From positions 1 to 64,000 of the forward strand of contig JAGBHE010000061.1 of NCBI GenBank assembly GCA_017935675.1: 64,000 bases of DNA, read 5' to 3'. The position numbers and the translations under genes are program-made. Source of the stretch: Clostridia bacterium (GTDB lineage Bacteria > Bacillota > Clostridia > UBA1381). Below, piece after piece: positions 27,715-34,717 of this stretch. Within the stretch, counting starts at the first letter, position 1; every line of letters starts with the position of its first letter. Under the pieces are notes generated by a model. It worked only from the letters and a program-made list of their open reading frames with translations. It did not search any database and was not told the DNA's origin.

Positions 27715-27725
27715 GGGTGTTATAA

Positions 27726-28505
27726 ATGACGCAATCCGAAAAACGAATTTTTCTTATAAATAGGCTGATAGCAGAACAGGACGAATATTCACATATCAGT
27801 ATTCCGACAAACGAGGTTGAGCAAAAAAAATTACTACGTTCACTTATGAATGTCCGTATACCTAAGCCTGTAAGTGATGAATTTTTGAAAATACAAGATG
27901 AATATTTGCACGCTGAAATTGCAGAAAAAGGCATAACTGATATATCGGATTTAGAGCCGATAAAGGACGGCATATATTTATGGCAGGGCGATATTACCAC
28001 GCTCAAATGTGGCGCGATTGTAAACGCTGCAAACAGCCGTATGCTTGGCTGCTTTGTACCGTGTCATAAATGTATTGACAACGCTATTCATACCTATGCG
28101 GGTATTCAGCTTCGCGAGGAATGTGAACAGCTTATGCAAACGCAAGGCTATGACGAACCGACAGGCAAAGCAAAAATCACAAAAGCGTATAATCTGCCTT
28201 GCGATTATATAATTCACACAGTTGGTCCGATTGTAAGCGGAAAATTAACAAAAACGGATTGTGAATTGCTTACCTCTTGCTATAAAACGTGTCTTGAAAC
28301 AGCGGAACGAAACAATATTAAATCAATAGCCTTCTGCTGCATATCAACGGGCGAATTTCACTTCCCTAACGATAAGGCGGCTGAAATTGCCGTAAACACA
28401 GTGAATGAATACCTAAAAAATTCTGATATAGAAAAGGTGATTTTTAATGTTTTTAAGAACATCGACTATGAAATCTACCGAGAGTTTCTCGGAACAAATA
28501 AATAA
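27726..28505 (+). CDS. Macrodomain protein ADP-ribose hydrolase (zinc type)
   Basis: This is a 259-residue macrodomain enzyme. An N-terminal helical extension of about 85 residues precedes the macrodomain (IYLWQGDITTLKCGAIVNAAN). The segment GCFVPCHKCIDNAIH carries the Cys/His ligands typical of the zinc-containing macrodomains that remove mono-ADP-ribose placed by class M sirtuins. ISTGEFHFP is the phosphate-binding loop. The neighbouring sirtuin gene overlaps its 3' end by 59 bp, the usual genetic pairing of writer and eraser. In described systems the modified protein is a lipoylated GcvH-like carrier; no such gene is present here. Confidence 0.93.
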   Translation: MTQSEKRIFLINRLIAEQDEYSHISIPTNEVEQKKLLRSLMNVRIPKPVSDEFLKIQDEYLHAEIAEKGITDISDLEPIKDGIYLWQGDITTLKCGAIVNAANSRMLGCFVPCHKCIDNAIHTYAGIQLREECEQLMQTQGYDEPTGKAKITKAYNLPCDYIIHTVGPIVSGKLTKTDCELLTSCYKTCLETAERNNIKSIAFCCISTGEFHFPNDKAAEIAVNTVNEYLKNSDIEKVIFNVFKNIDYEIYREFLGTNK

Positions 28506-29316
28506 ATTAAAAAATGCGATTGAAAATGCAGACGCTGTTATAATCGGCGCAGGTGCGGGACTTTCCACATCATCGGGATTTACCTATAACGGCGAGCGTT
28601 TTAATAAATATTTTTCGGATTTTGAGGACAAATATAATTTTCACGATATGTACACAGGTGGTTTTTATCCGTATAAAACGCTTGAGGAGCATTGGGCATA
28701 TTGGAGCAGATTTATATATGTAAACCGATATATGGACGCGCCAAAGCCTGTCTACAATAATTTATTTAATCTTGTTAAAGATAAAGATTACTTTGTTATA
28801 ACAACGAATGTAGACCATTGTTTTCAAAAAGCAAGATTTGATAAAAAACGGTTATTTTATACACAAGGCGATTATGGACTATTCCAGTGCAGTGAGCCGT
28901 GTTGTAATGATACTTTTGAAAATAAAGATGCTGTTATTGATATGATAGAACATCAAAAGGACTTGAAAATTCCGTCAGATCTTATTCCGAAATGCCCTCA
29001 CTGCGGAAAACCGCTTACAATGAATTTGCGGAGTGATGATAAATTTGTAGAGGACGAGGGCTGGCACGAAGCGTCGGAACGGTATGAGAATTTTCTGCGG
29101 ACGCGGCAAAATCAAAAAGTATTGTTTCTTGAACTTGGTGTCGGATATAATACACCTGTCATTATAAAATATCCGTTCTGGCAAATGACCGCTAAAAATC
29201 CGCAATCTGTTTATGCTTGTATCAATTACGGTGAGTCGGTTTGTCCGAGAGAGATTGAAAATCAATCAATTTGTATAAATGCTGATATAGGTGACGTATT
29301 GGAAAATTTGAGGTGA
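28447..29316 (+). CDS. SIR2-family ADP-ribosyltransferase (class M-like sirtuin)
   Basis: This is a 289-residue NAD-dependent SIR2 fold protein. The NAD site GAGAGLSTSSGF is clear. The usual TQNID-His deacetylase signature is altered to TTNVDHCFQ, a feature of the SirTM group of ADP-ribosyltransferases. Zinc ligands lie in CSEPCC and CPHCGKPL. The start at 28447 has AAGGTG six bases upstream and overlaps the macrodomain gene by 59 bp; an alternative ATG at 28468 lacks a ribosome binding site. Overlap with the macrodomain gene implies coupled translation and a reversible ADP-ribosylation switch. Its target is not known. Confidence 0.92.
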   Translation: MFLRTSTMKSTESFSEQINKLKNAIENADAVIIGAGAGLSTSSGFTYNGERFNKYFSDFEDKYNFHDMYTGGFYPYKTLEEHWAYWSRFIYVNRYMDAPKPVYNNLFNLVKDKDYFVITTNVDHCFQKARFDKKRLFYTQGDYGLFQCSEPCCNDTFENKDAVIDMIEHQKDLKIPSDLIPKCPHCGKPLTMNLRSDDKFVEDEGWHEASERYENFLRTRQNQKVLFLELGVGYNTPVIIKYPFWQMTAKNPQSVYACINYGESVCPREIENQSICINADIGDVLENLR

Positions 29317-29320
29317 TATT

Positions 29321-30193
29321 ATGCACGATATATGGAACCCGTGGCACGGGTGCGTGAAATGCAGCGAAGGCTGTCAAAATTGTTATATGTATTTCTTAGA
29401 CCGCGTTCACGGTAGAAACGGCGCGGAAATTTACCGTACAAGAGCGGGATTTAATTATCCGCTGCAAACATATAAAAACGGAAAATATAAAATCCAAAGC
29501 GGCGAATTGATACGGGTTTGTATGACATCTGATTTCTTTTTAGAGGAAGCAGACGAATGGCGCAATAAGGCTTGGGATATTATGAAAGAGCGAAGCGATG
29601 TAAAATTTTTTCTTTTAACGAAACGCCCGCAGCGCGTCAAACAATGTCTGCCGCCTGATTGGGGCAACGGTTGGGAAAATGTATTTTTTAATGTTACCTG
29701 AGAAAATCAAAGACGAGCAGACGAGCGAATACCGATTTTGCTTGATTTACCATTTAAGCATAAAGGAATTATGTGCGCGCCGTTCATCGGTGAGGTAAGT
29801 ATTGAAAAATATTTATCTGACGGACAGATTGAACAGGTTATATGCGGCGGTGAAAATTATGACGGCGCAAGACCTTGTAATTTTGAATGGGTGAAAAAAT
29901 TAAGACAGGAATGTGAAAAGTATAATATTACTTTCTGCTTTATTGAAACAGGTACAAATTTTATAAAGGACGGTAAAAAATATCATATTCCGAAAAAGCT
30001 CGTACAAAGTGAAATGGCTCTTAAATCGGGAGTGAATTTTGTCGGTAAACCGATTGAATTTAAGCTGACAGACAATTTTGGTTTGGATATTCCGCAGAAT
30101 GAATTGTATGTTCCGCATTACGGTAAAAATTGCGATAAGTGCGGAAGCAAGCTGATTTGTAACGGTTGCAGCGATTGCGGCAGATGTAAATAA
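29321..30193 (+). pseudogene. DUF5131 (phage Gp37/Gp68-like) protein with in-frame TGA
   Basis: This is one continuous reading frame of 290 codons interrupted by a single TGA at 29699-29701. The first part (IWNPWHGCVKCSEGCQNCYM) has the radical-SAM-like cysteine set of the DUF5131/Gp37-Gp68 family. The second part continues the family directly after the stop (ENQRRADERIPILL, GIMCAPFIGEVSIE) and ends in a cysteine cluster (CDKCGS, CNGCSDCGRC). Because both halves are otherwise intact and in frame, this is a single nonsense change, a sequencing error, or recoding. I recall cysteine at the equivalent position in relatives, so selenocysteine is conceivable, but I see no convincing SECIS hairpin after the TGA. 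It is the last gene of the sirtuin operon. Confidence 0.8.
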
Positions 30194-30209
30194 ATATTAC
30201 ATAAATGCA

Positions 30210-30241
30210 GAGGACATAATCGTGTAAATGATTATGTCCTC
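30210..30241. terminator. Terminator after the ACGx/sirtuin operon
   Basis: An 11-bp perfect stem (GAGGACATAAT at 30210-30220, ATTATGTCCTC at 30231-30241) has a 10-nt loop. It lies between the convergent ends of the DUF5131 gene and the minus-strand gene at 30291. The T-run is weak, so efficiency is uncertain. Confidence 0.65.
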
Positions 30242-30290
30242 ATATAAATTTTACGACCAAAAAGCAATGCGTTTTTATTTCAAATACCTT

Positions 30291-30590
30291 CTATTCCTCT
30301 GTTATATCTCTGAAAATTTTGTTTTCATTGAACACTAAGCTGTCACATATCATCTGAACACCGAGCCGAAAACCAAGTTTAAAATTCTCAATATTTCCGG
30401 CTGCTGTTATTTCATCGTGAGCATTCACAAGGTCAATAAATATTTTTTTCTCCTTACCCTCTAATAGCTCATTTAGTTTATTCTCACAAATACAAAATTC
30501 TTTAAGGGCTTTTGCATATTGAGAATTTTTATTATACATTTTCTGATTAGGTTGTATATTCCCATAGTACAATTCTTCAATAAAATTCAT
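30291..30590 (-). CDS. Small DUF6809-like protein
   Basis: This is a 99-residue cytoplasmic protein with no signal peptide or membrane segment. It starts MNFIEELYYGNIQPN and is largely helical. The opening and length match the small DUF6809 family common in Clostridia and their mobile elements, whose function is unknown. GGAGG lies directly upstream. The start follows the stop codon of the exported-protein gene at 30603 by 12 bases, so the two form an operon on the minus strand. Confidence 0.75.
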   Translation of the reverse strand: MNFIEELYYGNIQPNQKMYNKNSQYAKALKEFCICENKLNELLEGKEKKIFIDLVNAHDEITAAGNIENFKLGFRLGVQMICDSLVFNENKIFRDITEE

Positions 30591-30602
30591 TTTAGACCTC
30601 CA

Positions 30603-31160
30603 TTATTGCGCTTGTAATAAAAGTTTATGAGCAACTATATAATATGCGCTGTCTACCGGTGGAATATCCCAGTAGCAAAAGTCACCTACACGGTCAACGG
30701 CGGGATTGTATGACGGGTCGGCAGCCTGATATATTTTTGTGTGTGCTTCCTGAATAGCCGTGTTGTAGTCCTTGCCGCTCTGGACATCAACAATAATGTC
30801 CGCAAGCAATACCCTTAATTCGTCCTCAATCTGTTTATACACGTCGGGGCGCATATAAATATCTCTTGTAACCCGAATTGCATTTTGTGAGATTGCGGAT
30901 AAGAGCGCGTAACCGTAGCCGTTAGTCTGATTTGCAATTACAGCTTTTCGGATTGCGGTGTTTGCTATTGCACTTGCAGAGCCGTAACCCTCGCCGTTCG
31001 CTACGCTGTCAAGTATCGGACTGATTAAGTTTTCCGTAACGGTGATTGCCGCCTCGTCTGTTCCATACGGTGCGCACTCTTTCGGAACGGGAGCGGCTAA
31101 CGCCGTTGCGCTGATTGACGACAATGCAGCGATTAGTAATAGTGTAATTATTTTTTTCAT
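30603..31160 (-). CDS. Small exported protein, function unknown
   Basis: This is a 185-residue protein with a clear signal peptide (KKIITLLLIAALSSISATAL, cleavage near ALAAP). The mature helical region includes two similar segments (GYGSASAIANTAIRKAV and GYGYALLSAISQNAIRV) that look like an internal repeat. There are two cysteines in the mature part. The ATG at 31160 has AGGAGG nine bases upstream. A much longer in-frame start at 31361 would cover a non-coding inverted-repeat region and is rejected. I do not recognise the family. It is cotranscribed with the 30291 gene and lies inside the accessory island. Confidence 0.7.
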   Translation of the reverse strand: MKKIITLLLIAALSSISATALAAPVPKECAPYGTDEAAITVTENLISPILDSVANGEGYGSASAIANTAIRKAVIANQTNGYGYALLSAISQNAIRVTRDIYMRPDVYKQIEDELRVLLADIIVDVQSGKDYNTAIQEAHTKIYQAADPSYNPAVDRVGDFCYWDIPPVDSAYYIVAHKLLLQAQ

Positions 31161-31308
31161 GGTGATTGCCTCCTGACATAATTTATTTTGTAATATAATT
31201 ATATCATTCGGACATACTTGCGCCCAGCCGGAATAGCGCACGAAAAAATTTACATCTGCCCGTATATGTCGCCTAAAAGCTAAAAAGGGTTTGGGAATAT
31301 CCCAAAAA

Positions 31309-31392
31309 TAGAAATCAAATTTTTTAAACGGGTACTCGTTTGATGTGCTTGCTGGTAGCAAACTTTAGGCAAGTATAGAAATTTGATTTTTC
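31309..31392. other. Inverted-repeat region at the broken end of the recombinase gene
   Basis: AAATCAAATTT (about 31312-31322) and AAATTTGATTT (about 31379-31389) are exact inverted copies that close a segment of about 80 nt. Inside are AAACG/CGTTT, TGCT/AGCA and CTTGC/GCAAG pairings. It sits exactly where the recombinase frame loses similarity, so it may mark the rearrangement joint or a foreign structured element. No gene is evident between 31161 and 31386. Confidence 0.45.
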
Positions 31393-32634
31393 GCCAGTGG
31401 GTACGCAAAAGACACCAGCAAAAAAATCCGTGCGGTTATGAAAGCAAAGGGCGAGTCGGGAAAACATTTAACAACCATTCCGCCGTATGGCTATATGAAA
31501 AATCCCGATAATCCTAATCAGTGGATTATTGACGAGGAAGCAGCGGAAATCGTTAAAAAGATTTTTCATCTTTGCTTAGAGGGTTACGGACCGGCACAAA
31601 TTGCAAAACAGCTTCAAACAGAAAAAATTGTAGTTCCATTTATACATTGGAAACAAGCGGGAACAATAAATATTTCAAAGCAGATTGACAATCCGTACAA
31701 GTGGTCACCTGATACCGTTTCAGGTATTTTGGAAAAGCAAGAGTACATCGGTGATACAGTAAACTTTAAAACCCATAAGCAGTCATACAAGTCAAAAAAG
31801 AAAATCAATAATCCAAAAGAGAAGCATATGGTTTTTGAAAATACTCACGAACCGATTATTGATGTTGATACTTGGGAAAAGGTACAGGAGTTGAGAAAAA
31901 ACAGACGCCGTTCCGCAAGAACGGGTAAGACAAATATGTTTTCAGGAATTGCTTATTGTGCTGACTGTGGCGAAAAATTGTATTACTGCACCACAAAATA
32001 TTTTGAAAGTCGTCAAGACCATTTTGTATGCTCAACCTCGCGCAAGAAAGGCGTTGATGTTTGCGGTTCACATTTCATACGAGCCGTCATTCTTGAACAG
32101 GGTGTGCTGGAGCATTTAAAACTTGTAATTGAATTTATTTCTTTGTATGAAGATACTTTCAGAGAGATTATGGGCTTGCAGCATAAGGCGATTATCAAGA
32201 AAGAGTTGTCGGTGAAACGTAAAGCCATAACAAAAGCCGAAAACCGTATCAAAGAATTGGACAGGCTGTTCACATCAATTTATGAGGACAAGACAAACGG
32301 AGTTTTAACAGAAAGCCGCTTTAAAATGCTTGCCGACCAGTACGAACAGGAACAAGCTGAATTAAAAGAAAAGGTTAAAATCTTGTCTGATGAAATCGAC
32401 CAGCAAGAGCAAGAAAGCAACAATGTTGAACGGTTTATTGCAAAAGTACATAAATATTTTGATTTACAGGAATTAACACCAGATGTTTTAAATGATTTGG
32501 TGAAAAGGGTTGAAGTCTACGCACCGGAGAAAATTAATGGCAGACGGACGCAATTTATTGATATTTATTATGATTTTGTCGGCTTATTGCCAATGAAATT
32601 ATTGCAAAGTAAAATGAATACCGGCATAGCCTAA
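31387..32634 (+). pseudogene. Serine recombinase, N-terminal catalytic domain missing
   Basis: This is the C-terminal two-thirds of a large serine recombinase of the transposon type. Recognisable family sequence starts at codon 31402 (YAKDTSKKIRAVMKAKGESG) and is preceded in frame by a TGA at 31384-31386. Present are the recombinase domain (PPYGYMKNPDNPNQWIIDEE), a zinc ribbon (CADCGEKLYYC, CSTSRKKGVDVCGSHF), a coiled coil (about 255-325) and a DUF4368-type C-terminus. The resolvase domain with the catalytic serine, about 130-150 residues, is absent from the window. The ATG at 31438 is an internal methionine. It is therefore a truncated remnant that marks the accessory island. Confidence 0.88.
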
Positions 32635-32649
32635 ATTATGCCGGTATTC
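32616..32649 (+). terminator. Terminator overlapping the recombinase 3' end
   Basis: A 13-bp perfect stem (GAATACCGGCATA at 32616-32628, TATGCCGGTATTC at 32637-32649) includes the last codons and stop of the recombinase remnant. It is followed by AAAAAA, giving a T-run on the other strand. It is probably bidirectional or minus-strand directed. Confidence 0.7.
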
Positions 32650-32662
32650 AAAAAATCATTAG

Positions 32663-32680
32663 TTACTGTCTTAACAGTGT
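32663..32680 (-). repeat. 18-bp inverted repeat, right copy
   Basis: The exact reverse complement of the 18-mer at 25050-25067 lies 29 bases after the recombinase stop codon. The spacing suits an element end next to its recombinase gene. Confidence 0.7.
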
Positions 32681-32770
32681 CGCCCATTTGCCGTCTGTTT
32701 TTGCGTTTTAAAGATACTTTTCCGACAAAAAAATTTTTATGCGTTTGTTGTGTAAAGCCCTCAAAATCTA

Positions 32771-32813
32771 TTGACTTTTATGCCTATTTATATTATAATA
32801 ATAGGCATAAAAG
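32771..32813 (+). promoter_or_regulatory. abiE promoter overlapped by a perfect palindromic operator
   Basis: TTGACT (32771-32776) and TATAAT (32794-32799) are 17 bp apart. A perfect inverted repeat with 14-bp arms, CTTTTATGCCTATT at 32775-32788 and AATAGGCATAAAAG at 32800-32813, spans the promoter from the -35 end past the -10. AbiEi antitoxins are known to repress their own operons through inverted repeats, so this is very probably the AbiEi operator. Confidence 0.85.
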
Positions 32814-32829
32814 TTGTTTGGAGGATTAT

Positions 32830-33420
32830 ATGACTAATTCGGAAAGAATTTTAAAAGCGGCCGAGATAAATGGCGGCACAATTACAACTGAACAAGTTAG
32901 TAAAATGAAAATACATCGCACAACTTTGCGTACAATGGTTGACAAGGGATTGCTTGACCGTTCTGCAAGAGGTGTTTATGTTTTGCCGACTAAATTCGAC
33001 GATGAATTTTATAATTTGCAAATAAGATTTAAGAAGGGTGTATTTTCGAATGGCTCAGCGTTATATTTGTTAGGCTTCACAGACAGAACACCGATTAAAT
33101 TTGATATGACATTTCCAGCTTCTTATAACACTTCATCTATAAAGAATGATATTAATGCTCACAGAGTAAAAAAGGAGCTGTATGAACAAGGAATAGTTCG
33201 TGTTAAAACACCTTCGGGTAATGAAGTAAATGCGTATTGTATAGAACATACATTGTGCGATATTTTGCAAGTAAGATACGCAATAGATATACAAGTCATT
33301 ACGGATGCTTTTAAAAGATACTCAAAATATAAAAATAAAAATCTTCCTTTGCTTTCGGAATTTGCAAAGATGTCAAGAGTAGAAGCAAAGGTACGGCAAT
33401 ATTTGGAGGTACTTATATGA
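32830..33420 (+). CDS. abiEi: AbiEi-type antitoxin/autorepressor
   Basis: This is a 196-residue type IV antitoxin of the AbiEi family. The N-terminal winged helix-turn-helix is at about residues 1-60 (ILKAAEINGGTITTEQVSK, HRTTLRTMVDKGLLDRSARGVYVL). The C-terminal antitoxin domain (FSNGSALYLLGFTDRTP, IEHTLCDILQ) counters the toxin. GGAGG lies six bases before the ATG at 32830. An extended in-frame start at 32638 would run through the promoter and is rejected. The stop overlaps the toxin start by four bases (ATGA). Confidence 0.93.
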   Translation: MTNSERILKAAEINGGTITTEQVSKMKIHRTTLRTMVDKGLLDRSARGVYVLPTKFDDEFYNLQIRFKKGVFSNGSALYLLGFTDRTPIKFDMTFPASYNTSSIKNDINAHRVKKELYEQGIVRVKTPSGNEVNAYCIEHTLCDILQVRYAIDIQVITDAFKRYSKYKNKNLPLLSEFAKMSRVEAKVRQYLEVLI

Positions 33421-34259
33421 AAAATGCAATGCAATTAAAAGCATACGTTAAGAATTTAGCTAAAGAGAAGCATATTTCGGCACAGATAGTTTTGCAGAAT
33501 TATATGCTTGAACGATTGCTTGAAAGGATTTCGCTTTCGAAGTATCATGATAATTTTATCTTAAAAGGTGGTTTTTTATTGGCTGCTATGGTAGGACTTG
33601 ATACAAGAGCTACAATGGATATGGATGCTACTATAAAAGGCTTACCGGTAACTAAAGAAACAATGTCACAGATGTTTATTGACGTTTGCAAGATACATAT
33701 AGATGATGATATTAATTTCATCTTTAACGGAATTTATGATATTCGTGAGGATGATGAATACGGCGGTTATCGTGTCAGCTTATCAGGAAATTATCCGCCA
33801 ATGTCAGTGCCGTTAAAGATAGACATTACAACAGGTGATAAAATTACACCTCGTGAAATGGTTTATACTTTTAACCTTATGTTTGAGGAACGCAGTATAA
33901 ATATTTTGGCATATACAGTTGAAACTATTCTTGCGGAAAAGCTTGAAACAATTATATCAAGAGGTGACCAAAATACAAGACATAGAGATTTCTATGATGT
34001 CTATATTTTAAATACATTACAGAAGAAAAATATTGATAATCAAGTTTTGAAAGAAGCTCTTGCGGCAACAGTTAAAAAACGTGGGACAGAAAACATAATT
34101 GGGAACTATGTTGAGATTTTGGAAACTATAATCAACAGTCCTGCAATGAGAAACCAATGGACAAGATATCAAAAGGAATTTGAATATGCGAAGGATATTC
34201 GCTTTGAGGATGCTTGTGAGGTGGTTAGAGAATTAATAAAATTAACGGAGGAAATATGA
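33417..34259 (+). CDS. abiEii: AbiEii/AbiGii-family nucleotidyltransferase toxin
   Basis: This is a 280-residue DNA polymerase beta-like nucleotidyltransferase. The toxin-family motifs FILKGGFLL, RATMDMDAT (metal-binding acidic pair), LKIDITTGD and EKLETIISRGDQNTRHRDFYD are all present, so it appears intact. In this family the toxin modifies tRNA or related RNA to arrest growth and abort phage infection. It is translationally coupled to abiEi. A short ATG frame begins inside its stop codon but runs into a hairpin repeat after about 20 codons. Confidence 0.93.
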   Translation: MKNAMQLKAYVKNLAKEKHISAQIVLQNYMLERLLERISLSKYHDNFILKGGFLLAAMVGLDTRATMDMDATIKGLPVTKETMSQMFIDVCKIHIDDDINFIFNGIYDIREDDEYGGYRVSLSGNYPPMSVPLKIDITTGDKITPREMVYTFNLMFEERSINILAYTVETILAEKLETIISRGDQNTRHRDFYDVYILNTLQKKNIDNQVLKEALAATVKKRGTENIIGNYVEILETIINSPAMRNQWTRYQKEFEYAKDIRFEDACEVVRELIKLTEEI

Positions 34260-34532
34260 ATTTCGAAAAACCACTAACGAAAAAGTTTCTATTGAGTTTG
34301 AAGATTATAACTAAAAGCAAGATGTCCCCCGCCTCTATAGGCGGCGGGTTCCACTTACTTTTTTCAGCGGGGGTACAATCCCCCACTGAAACGTTGAATG
34401 ACGGGGCTTTGTCCCTTATTGAACGGCGAGATTCAGTTGTTGCAAAATTTGCAACAACTGCCGCAAATATTCTCTATTTAGGGAAATAAAATATCGAAAA
34501 TTAACAGTTTTTTCTCGTTTGAGCAAAAACTA
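34260..34532. other. Non-coding stretch with repeats after abiEii
   Basis: An in-frame ATG at 34256 overlapping the abiEii stop opens a short frame (MNFEKPLTKKFLL...) that soon runs into the hairpin repeat at 34321. It may be the stub of a lost third gene. After the repeat come GACGGGG/GTCCC-like pairing near 34405-34420 and a near-perfect palindrome AGTTGTTGCAAA/TTTGCAACAACT at about 34434-34458. I see no credible gene here. Confidence 0.6.
34321..34391 (-). repeat. Double-hairpin repeat, copy B
   Basis: Read on the minus strand, this matches 5148-5218 over about 71 bases. A TTTCAGTGGGGG/CCCCCGCTGAAA hairpin is followed after a short spacer by a CCCGCC/GGCGGG hairpin and then GGGGGACATC. 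Base changes in one arm are mostly matched in the other, which suggests the structure, not just the sequence, is kept. Confidence 0.75.
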
Positions 34533-34561
34533 TTGACAAATCAGCCTTTTTATATTAATAT
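34533..34561 (+). promoter_or_regulatory. Promoter left in front of the ATPase remnant
   Basis: A perfect TTGACA (34533-34538) and TAATAT (34556-34561) are 17 bp apart. The promoter once drove the ATPase gene now reduced to a stub, and may now serve the ABC transporter gene at 34718. Confidence 0.75.
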
Positions 34562-34573
34562 GGAATCAAAAAA

Positions 34574-34690
34574 ATGATTCGGCGAAAAGAATATTTAGAT
34601 AATTTAACAGCACTGAAGGATAAACAGGTTTTCGAGGTTATTAACGGTGTCATAAGATGCGGTGAATCTACCTTATTTGAGTTATACTGA
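34574..34690 (+). pseudogene. N-terminal remnant of a DUF4143/AAA_14-type ATPase
   Basis: This 38-codon frame reads MIRRKEYLDNLTALKDKQVF and then VINGVIRCGESTLFELY before a stop. The layout matches the N-terminus of the AAA_14/DUF4143 ATPases, which normally continue with a GIRRCGKST P-loop. Here the Walker lysine is replaced by glutamate, and the remaining roughly 350 residues are missing, so the gene is dead. Genes of this family are frequent in defence and mobile islands, fitting the location. Confidence 0.7.
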
Positions 34691-34717
34691 TAAAAATTAA
34701 TACGAGGGGATATACTT

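Noticed and set aside
29702..29770. SECIS element after the DUF5131 TGA
   Set aside because: Only a short AGCA/TGCT pairing is visible, without the expected stem and loop, so selenocysteine is kept as a low-probability idea only.
31438..31440. ATG as the true start of the recombinase
   Set aside because: Family sequence continues upstream to 31402 in the same frame, so this is an internal methionine of a truncated gene.
34256..34489. 77-codon frame overlapping the abiEii stop
   Set aside because: After about 20 codons it runs straight through the hairpin repeat and a palindrome. A lost third gene is possible, but the frame as it stands is not a credible gene.
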